DNA of 64,000 bases from a virus. Each line of letters opens with the position of its first letter. Within the stretch, counting starts at the first letter, position 1. The stretch covers positions 1-64,000 of the IMG/VR virus record IMGVR_UViG_3300029286_002355; one strand, given 5' to 3'. The notes beneath the pieces were generated by a model. It was not told where the DNA came from and made no database searches. It was given only the letters and a program-made list of their open reading frames with translations. Of the stretch, positions 58,695-64,000 are shown one piece after another. A program made the position numbers and the translations under genes.

Positions 58695-59671
58695 TATCTC
58701 CTTACTTTAGCCAGATATTTCTTCCCATCCTCTGTAAGAATTCGGCCCTTTGTTGTGCTCCGAATCATTCCCAGTTCTCTAGGACGAACTTCAATTTCCG
58801 ACTCAATGTTTTCTTCGTTAACCATCATTTTGAAAGCAATGTTGGCGCAGGAAATTGGCTGCTCATTTTCAATTATACCTAAAAGATCAACTTCCTGACG
58901 ATTTAATCCTTTCGGGAAAATACCCAATATGTTTTTCAATTCTCGCCAATGATTTTCTGTCAGAACCATAGCTGCTTGTCTTGTAAAATATCGTGTATTT
59001 TTGAAATAACGCTTAATATCATCGGCCAACATATAAGCGTCTCTTCCTCTGCCTCTACAAGCATCAGACAAATCTTCTGTATTGCAAGTTATCTTTACGT
59101 TCGGACAATAGAGTGCTAGCATTTTCAGCAATTCTGCATTACTGTATGCATTAAAATAAACTCTCTTGCAACGATCCAACAGTGGTTTAAACATTTTGAA
59201 AGCATCCGTAGTGGCGAAAACCATATTGATCTTACTTTTGTCATAGTTGATAGCCGAATCCCCGGACAGGATAGTTCTAATATTTTTTGTCCCTGTATCC
59301 AGAAGCGTCAATAATACAGTGGTAATGTCTTTGCTTAACCGATGGGCTTCATCCATGAGAATACTTACTGGAGTTTCACCAAGAACTCTTTCAATTAAAA
59401 TCTTGGAGAAAAACTCATCAACGGTTTCAATAGAGCCGCAATTGACTTCCACAAACCTACGCTGCAGGCTCAGAGCAACTTTAGAGGCAATCAGGGTTTT
59501 ACCTAATCCGTGAGAACCCGTAAATAAGAGCGTAGGGACGTTGATTTCCTCATCATGAGTAAGATATAGGTCAAGCTTGTTACGAACTTCCATTTGACCA
59601 ATTACACCAGAGAAGTCAAGACAAGTGGGCTTTTCCACCGCATTCCCGCTAATCAAGTTAATCGTTTTCAT
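58694..59671 (-). CDS. RuvB-like AAA+ ATPase
   Basis: 325 residues. Walker A GSHGLGKTLIA, Walker B SILMDEAHRL, a sensor region (FATTDAFKMFKPLLDRC) and a C-terminal winged helix (RELGMIRSTTKGRILTEDGKKYL) match RuvB, the Holliday-junction branch-migration motor. No RuvA or RuvC is nearby. Clamp-loader-like roles are the alternative. Confidence 0.8.
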   Translation of the reverse strand: MKTINLISGNAVEKPTCLDFSGVIGQMEVRNKLDLYLTHDEEINVPTLLFTGSHGLGKTLIASKVALSLQRRFVEVNCGSIETVDEFFSKILIERVLGETPVSILMDEAHRLSKDITTVLLTLLDTGTKNIRTILSGDSAINYDKSKINMVFATTDAFKMFKPLLDRCKRVYFNAYSNAELLKMLALYCPNVKITCNTEDLSDACRGRGRDAYMLADDIKRYFKNTRYFTRQAAMVLTENHWRELKNILGIFPKGLNRQEVDLLGIIENEQPISCANIAFKMMVNEENIESEIEVRPRELGMIRSTTKGRILTEDGKKYLAKVRR

Positions 59672-59697
59672 GTCATCCTTTCTTATTCTTTAAGGAT

Positions 59698-59726
59698 ACT
59701 ATAACAGAAAGACGGTTAATTGTCAA
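59698..59726 (-). promoter_or_regulatory. Sigma70-like promoter
   Basis: TTGACA (59726-59721), 17-nt spacer, TATAGT (59703-59698), TTCTGT before the -10. It drives the RuvB-like gene and the chain down to the ligase N-half. Confidence 0.7.
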
Positions 59727-59735
59727 GCCCTTTTA

Positions 59736-60662
59736 TTAGCCTTTTTTCTTCTTCTTTATTTTCGCCTTTTTCTTCTTTTTAGGAGGCCCGAATTTAAAAT
59801 GACGATCCTGAACTTGGAAAGGCAATTGCAAAATACCTTCCCCATGTTTTATTTTTATCATTAGCTTCTTTTTGAGATTGGCAAGAGCTTTTTCCCTGAT
59901 TTGTCGAATTCTTTCTCCTGTAATTCCATATTTTTTACCAAGGGTTGATAGTTTTGTTTTGTCGGCATCGAGACATTGAGAAATAACCACATCCCTGCTT
60001 ATCTCGTCCAGTTCATCCAGAATTTCATAAAGATAATTATAGTCTCCAAGTGATTTTGCGTTACCATCGGGAGAAACAGTTTTTTCGTCAGCAATGAAAT
60101 CCCCGAAAGAAGCGGCATTTTCCTCTTCACCATTTCCGATAGGCTGGTTCATAGAAATCGATGAGATATGAGCCTGTCGTATCTTGTCAACAGCTTTTGA
60201 AGTAATTTCAAGTTCTTCCTTGAGTTCATCGTTAGTGACATCGATTCCGTCATTTTCTTCTACCATCTTTTTATGTTTGATAACCCCATTGACAACATGA
60301 ATGGGTATCTTGACAGGAGCCGAATGATAGATCAACTCTTTTATTCTTTGTTGAATCCACTGAGTTGCGTAAGTTGAAAAACGGGTTTTAAACTTAGGAT
60401 CGAACATAAGTGCCGCTTTTACCAAGCCAGATTTTGCCGCAGAATAGAGTTCTCCGACATCAGTAGAACAACGGTGAGAGTAATAAAAAGCTTGTTTAGC
60501 AGCCCATCGAAGATTGTGTTTAACTAGTTCCTCAATAGCTTTTTCTCTTTGCTTACCACCCTTGAAGGAACGGATGGTGCGGATAAGCTCTTTTTCTCGT
60601 TTAACGGTCAAAAGAGGTATCCCCTTAACTTCTTCGATAAAATTCATAGAACTGTTCAACAT
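59736..60662 (-). CDS. Sigma70-family RNA polymerase sigma factor
   Basis: 308 residues from ATG 60662 (AAGGAATAGG); the longer frame to 60722 would overlap the promoter. Region 2 reads NLRWAAKQAFYY..DVGELYSAAKSGLVKA and FSTYATQWIQQRI, region 3 follows, and region 4 ends TLGKKYGITGERIRQIREKALANLKK. A basic Lys-rich tail finishes it. It may direct host polymerase to later phage promoters. Confidence 0.9.
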   Translation of the reverse strand: MLNSSMNFIEEVKGIPLLTVKREKELIRTIRSFKGGKQREKAIEELVKHNLRWAAKQAFYYSHRCSTDVGELYSAAKSGLVKAALMFDPKFKTRFSTYATQWIQQRIKELIYHSAPVKIPIHVVNGVIKHKKMVEENDGIDVTNDELKEELEITSKAVDKIRQAHISSISMNQPIGNGEEENAASFGDFIADEKTVSPDGNAKSLGDYNYLYEILDELDEISRDVVISQCLDADKTKLSTLGKKYGITGERIRQIREKALANLKKKLMIKIKHGEGILQLPFQVQDRHFKFGPPKKKKKAKIKKKKKG

Positions 60663-60690
60663 ATTACCTATTCCTTTCTTGGGCGCACAA

Positions 60691-60718
60691 CGTATCATGA
60701 ATAGATGATGAATGTCAA
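60691..60718 (-). promoter_or_regulatory. Promoter of the sigma gene
   Basis: Consensus TTGACA (60718-60713), but the -10 is weak (GATACG, 16-nt spacer). Confidence 0.45.
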
Positions 60719-60735
60719 GCATTATTTACAATTTT

Positions 60736-61623
60736 TTATAACAGTACGGCTCCTGTATATTTCCAATCATACCCGATGGTTCCGTCAGGGTAGAAAATAA
60801 TTTGGCGCATGTTCTCACTCGTATCGTTAGTTGTCAAGCAATTACTCAGGCAAAGATTCTGCCCCCTAAAATCATAGACTGTTGCACCATGAGCCAGATG
60901 CAATATGGGTTTCCCAACCGATTCAACGTGATGAATAATTGCTCTCTTTTTCAATTCCGGCAAGGTATGTAAGTCTACCCATTGCGCTACTTTACTGTTA
61001 TCTTCAACTCTTACAATCGGACGCAAAGTAAGTTGCTTGATTTTGTTTTCTATGCAAAAATTCACAACGTCATCAATGTCCCCGCAATTTGAAACAAAAC
61101 CATTCAGCATCATAATCGAGAGGCGAACAGTAAACCCCTTATCTATCAGAATTTTTGCGGTTGTCTTGATGTCAGGATATTTGTCTCCATAAATCTTCTT
61201 ATTGGCTGTTTGATGAACACTGACAGCAGACAAAGCCACGGTTGTCAAGCCTAGTTTGTACCAATCGGCCAAGTAGTCAAAAGAGTAGTCAACTGTTTCT
61301 TCATTTAAATCTCCTTTGAGTTCACCATTGCCAATTTGCATACCGTTGGTTTGGAGTTCGATGAATGGGAATTTAAATCCACTATCCCTGATGATACTAA
61401 GATAGCTTGAAATCAAACTGGGATACAAAGTGGGTTCTCCTTTCCCTGTAAATAGGATTGTCGTTGCATCTGCTCTGTCTGCCAACGAAAGGGCTACATT
61501 GAAGTTACGCCAGTTGACTTTGGTTGAAAGTTTATGCTTGGGCGTTTGTTTGGACACACAAAACGGACATGTGGCATTACAAGCGTTAGTTCCAACCACA
61601 ACCGACATTGTTTGAATCTTCAT
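60736..61623 (-). CDS. Radical SAM protein
   Basis: 295 residues. Cluster-binding CNATCPFC (Cys 15, 19, 22), then GKGEPTLYP (GGE-like) and IELQTNGMQ. Two later cysteines (CLSNC) near residue 260 could bind a second cluster. Substrate unknown; the core resembles MoaA/SPASM-type enzymes more than QueE. AAAGGAG precedes ATG; it stands alone under its own promoter. Confidence 0.85.
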   Translation of the reverse strand: MKIQTMSVVVGTNACNATCPFCVSKQTPKHKLSTKVNWRNFNVALSLADRADATTILFTGKGEPTLYPSLISSYLSIIRDSGFKFPFIELQTNGMQIGNGELKGDLNEETVDYSFDYLADWYKLGLTTVALSAVSVHQTANKKIYGDKYPDIKTTAKILIDKGFTVRLSIMMLNGFVSNCGDIDDVVNFCIENKIKQLTLRPIVRVEDNSKVAQWVDLHTLPELKKRAIIHHVESVGKPILHLAHGATVYDFRGQNLCLSNCLTTNDTSENMRQIIFYPDGTIGYDWKYTGAVLL

Positions 61624-61653
61624 AATAGATACTCCTTTCCTATTGTTCTAAGC

Positions 61654-61682
61654 ATACTACTAGAAGAAGGAATAAATGTCAA
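61654..61682 (-). promoter_or_regulatory. Sigma70-like promoter for the radical SAM gene
   Basis: TTGACA (61682-61677), 17-nt spacer, TAGTAT (61659-61654). Confidence 0.6.
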
Positions 61683-61690
61683 GAGGAAAT

Positions 61691-61900
61691 TTAATCTATT
61701 TCTAGGCTTCTGATAGGGCCTAATTCTTCAAAATTTATGTCGGGCGTTTCCATCTTTTCAAAATTAGAAGAAATCGACACAGTTTTTATCATATCTGGTT
61801 TCATCAGTGCTTTACCAGCGACAATGGTATCATAATATCCCTTGCCATAAAGCTGATCAATTGCTTTTTTATAATCTAGTTCTTGTTCGTCTTTAGTCAT
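61691..61900 (-). CDS. Hypothetical acidic protein, 69 aa
   Basis: Its C-terminus (LGPIRSLEID) resembles that of the upstream protein (FNTIGSLEI), hinting at a small duplicated pair. Overlaps it by 4 nt. Confidence 0.55.
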   Translation of the reverse strand: MTKDEQELDYKKAIDQLYGKGYYDTIVAGKALMKPDMIKTVSISSNFEKMETPDINFEELGPIRSLEID

Positions 61901-62151
61901 ATTTCCAAGCTCCCAATGGTATTAAATTCCACTGCTGGTTCGTTATTGTTCGTTAAAGAATTTTCTTTTTTAGACCCGTCATCAGATAAGTTTTTCCCCA
62001 TAAGTTTCTCAATGTCTGTTCGCTCTAGTATCCCGATAAGAAATTTCAGTTCATCCTTATTTTTACATAACACTTTAATATCGGCCAATATAACAGGAGA
62101 AAAATCGTTGCTTCGATACAAATTTTCTATACTACTAATTTTCGCTTCCAT
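61897..62151 (-). CDS. Hypothetical protein, 84 aa
   Basis: Helical N-terminal part, acidic tail ending FNTIGSLEI. Unknown; overlaps both neighbours. Confidence 0.55.
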   Translation of the reverse strand: MEAKISSIENLYRSNDFSPVILADIKVLCKNKDELKFLIGILERTDIEKLMGKNLSDDGSKKENSLTNNNEPAVEFNTIGSLEI

Positions 62152-62752
62152 CTTTCTCCGAAAATATATCAGGTTTTGAATTCATGTGATCTATTATTTC
62201 TTTCCAAGACCAAGGGAAAAATCTCTTATGGGTTTCAGTTTCCATGTCCACTCCTACATCCGTTGATTTATGAAGATCAGGAAGATTTGAATGAGAGTGT
62301 CCATATAAATGTATGCTGCCCTTAAATGCACTGGGCCAGCTTCTAAGAGCATAATGTCCCACAAAAACTCTTTGGCCTTCTATTTCCAACATTTTGTAAA
62401 TAGAAAAAGTAGGATCTTGAATAGCTAATTCTCCACCCATTATCTGCAATTTACCGGACTTAATCATATCCCTTAACAAACCCCTTGCGTAAGCCTGTCG
62501 TAGAGGTTTGTCGTGATTGCCCAAAAAAATTGTATGTTTACCGTTTAGTTGTTTAAGGAAATCGGCAACATAAAAAGGCGAACATTTATAGCCGACATCT
62601 CCAAGATTAGTAGTTTCATCGGCATCGGTAACAATTGAATTGTGATTAGAAACAATCGTTTTGTCTTGATCCTGAATATACTTAAATGGTCTATTGCATA
62701 GGAAAAGAATATTCGAATGACCGGCGTGATAATCTGAAGTAAAATAGTGCAT
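62135..62752 (-). CDS. Metallophosphoesterase
   Basis: 205 residues. DYHAGH, NLGDVG, GNHDKP, VGHYALRSWP and YGHSHSNLP give the calcineurin-like metal centre. It is like small phosphoesterases widespread in phages; substrate unknown. Confidence 0.85.
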   Translation of the reverse strand: MHYFTSDYHAGHSNILFLCNRPFKYIQDQDKTIVSNHNSIVTDADETTNLGDVGYKCSPFYVADFLKQLNGKHTIFLGNHDKPLRQAYARGLLRDMIKSGKLQIMGGELAIQDPTFSIYKMLEIEGQRVFVGHYALRSWPSAFKGSIHLYGHSHSNLPDLHKSTDVGVDMETETHKRFFPWSWKEIIDHMNSKPDIFSEKDGSEN

Positions 62753-62754
62753 AT

Positions 62755-63369
62755 TTAATAAAGTTTCCCATCTTTTCTAGCTAATTGGCCCAGATACCCT
62801 GAATGGTGATATTTTCCATATTCTTCTCTTGTTAGCCCTTTCTCTTCTGATGCAATAAGAGCTAAGGCATCGGTTAAGCACTGTATAACCAAAATAGAAG
62901 TTGTTGGGGCAAGTTTAAGTTCCCCTGCTTCTTCAATTTCTCCCATATCAATTACAAAATCAGCTTTTTCTCTTACAGGGCTATCGGGATGAGAAGTTAT
63001 ACCAATAATATATTTAACATTAACATTTCTAGCCAAATCCATTATCTCCATGACTTCTCTTGTTTTACCCGAAGTAGAAGCCACAAATAGAATATCTTTA
63101 GATCCAACAAGTCCTAGATCACCATGAGAAGCTTCGCCGGGGTGGAGATAACAAGAAGGCATACCCAACGAACAAAGGGTAGAAGAAAACTTTTGCATGG
63201 CTATACCGGCTTTTCCCATGCCTGTGGTAATTATTTTTCCCTTGCAAGTTTTAAGGAGATCAACAACCCTAAGAAAATTATTGTCGGCACTTAAACGTTC
63301 TATGGTTGCTGAAAACTGTTTAAATATTTGATTTGCCTTTTTGATTCTTTCGTTGCTTTTTCTTTTCAT
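62755..63369 (-). CDS. SIS-domain sugar-phosphate isomerase (KdsD/GutQ-like)
   Basis: 204 residues from ATG 63369. GMGKAGIAMQKFSSTLCSLG, HPGEASHGDLGLV, STSGKTREVM and the C-terminal HHSGYLGQLA match the SIS half of arabinose-5-phosphate isomerases, which feed Kdo synthesis. The CBS domains of KdsD are absent. It could alter sugar supply for host or phage glycans. Confidence 0.8.
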   Translation of the reverse strand: MKRKSNERIKKANQIFKQFSATIERLSADNNFLRVVDLLKTCKGKIITTGMGKAGIAMQKFSSTLCSLGMPSCYLHPGEASHGDLGLVGSKDILFVASTSGKTREVMEIMDLARNVNVKYIIGITSHPDSPVREKADFVIDMGEIEEAGELKLAPTTSILVIQCLTDALALIASEEKGLTREEYGKYHHSGYLGQLARKDGKLY

Positions 63370-63883
63370 TTTTTGCATCCTTTGTCTCTTTCAAGTCTTT
63401 TGATCGCTCTGGGTTTTCTATTGATTGCGAATTTGGCGTAGCGGGGATAAAGAATGGCCCTCTTATAACAACATCGGAAGAATCGGAAGAATCGGATTGA
63501 TTTTTTTCCACAATATCTTCCATTATCTTATGCAAAATGTCCTGAATAGCATTTGGGTATTGGGAGCTTTTAGAACTATCTTTTTCTACTTGACTATTCT
63601 TAAGTACCAACTCCAACGATTCATCAAAAGACTTGTTCTTATTTTCATGTGGGATGGGGCCATTTCGCATAATAACTAATTGTTGAAGTTCTTCGATAGT
63701 ACATTCTCCATTTTGAATCATCCGCTTGAAAAAGTTAAATTTTTGAGCTATAGCTTTTTGAATAGATACAGCTTCGTCTATATCACCGGGGACAAAAGCA
63801 AGTCCACTGGTCGCTTCGTAGTTTGCCAACTGGAATAGAAGTTGATCCATCATCATTACTTCTCTTAGTGAATATCTTCTCAT
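63320..63883 (-). CDS. Hypothetical protein with low-complexity tail, 187 aa
   Basis: Helical N-terminal part (to about 125) and a Ser/Asp then Lys/Asn-rich tail. Overlaps the SIS gene by 50 nt. Unknown. Confidence 0.6.
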   Translation of the reverse strand: MRRYSLREVMMMDQLLFQLANYEATSGLAFVPGDIDEAVSIQKAIAQKFNFFKRMIQNGECTIEELQQLVIMRNGPIPHENKNKSFDESLELVLKNSQVEKDSSKSSQYPNAIQDILHKIMEDIVEKNQSDSSDSSDVVIRGPFFIPATPNSQSIENPERSKDLKETKDAKNEKKKQRKNQKGKSNI

Positions 63884-63953
63884 ATTTTGTTACTTCTTAA
63901 TTTGGCTGTCTTTCCCCTAGTTTTTTTTCAATATATTTAGAATCTCGAATAAT

Positions 63954-64000
63954 TTAAATCGGCACATTTTCGGAATATGCAGCACCGTTGGGAATATGCA
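63954..64000 (-). CDS. Possible end of an upstream gene cut by the window edge
   Basis: A frame open from the edge (HIPNGAAYSENVPI) stops at TAA 63956-63954. Too short to name. Bases 63884-63953 show nothing else. Confidence 0.25.
   Translation of the reverse strand, partial: HIPNGAAYSENVPI

Noticed and set aside
60662-60722. Sigma gene start at 60722
   Set aside because: The frame would begin upstream of the promoter's expected transcription start.
60736-61623. QueE assignment for the radical SAM protein
   Set aside because: The cluster motif spacing is the ordinary CxxxCxxC and no other queuosine genes are present.
1-64000. tRNA genes, rRNA and CRISPR arrays
   Set aside because: No cloverleaf, rRNA-like stretch or regularly spaced direct repeats seen on reading; no tool was run.

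Overview
The window looks like part of a large tailed-phage genome. It is AT-rich, tightly packed, and almost wholly coded on the minus strand, with chains of small genes that share 4-nt stop/start overlaps and have AAGGAG-type ribosome sites. The accessory content is phage-like: a sigma factor, RNA repair enzymes, an adenine methyltransferase, NADAR, a Lar-like protein and many homing endonucleases. No capsid, tail, terminase or replicative polymerase gene lies here, so the phage assignment is an inference and a plasmid is not excluded. Prepilin-type proteins, an outer-membrane-like protein and lipoprotein signals suggest a Gram-negative host.

Layout from left to right. 1-8 kb: the end of a tnpB element, then small membrane, zinc-finger and unknown proteins, and a CoaD-HD fusion. 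8-19 kb: zinc proteins, an HNH nuclease, a P-loop kinase, a complete tnpA/tnpB element that splits a gene, a deoxyribosyltransferase-like protein, a HAD phosphatase and NADAR. 19-28 kb: an AbrB-like protein, a decayed methylase and nuclease-like remnant, CoaB, a homing endonuclease, CoaC, DNA polymerase X, an M23 peptidase and an Rnl5-type RNA ligase. 28-42 kb: two related tnpB elements on the plus strand flank four prepilin-like genes with an outer-membrane-like gene, a GIY-YIG endonuclease, a WGR-PARP and RtcB. 41-51 kb: a phosphoesterase, PPK2, NAD synthetase, a TerY-P-like set (kinase, PP2C, vWA) and a nicotinamidase-like hydrolase. 51-64 kb: a zinc-ribbon endonuclease, an adenine methyltransferase, an RNA ligase gene broken in two by a split intein with an endonuclease gene between the halves, a RuvB-like ATPase, a sigma factor, a radical SAM protein, a metallophosphoesterase and a SIS-domain protein.

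Three themes tie the genes together. First, cofactor and NAD/ADP-ribose metabolism: PncA-like, NadE, PARP, NADAR, CoaC, CoaB, CoaD and PPK2. Second, RNA repair: RtcB, two other ligase families and a polynucleotide-kinase-like protein. Third, intense colonisation by mobile DNA: four tnpB elements plus a solo end, at least six homing-type endonucleases, and a split intein. About eighteen sigma70-like promoters read along the minus strand, most with a 16-nt spacer, and several place the start codon at the expected transcription start.
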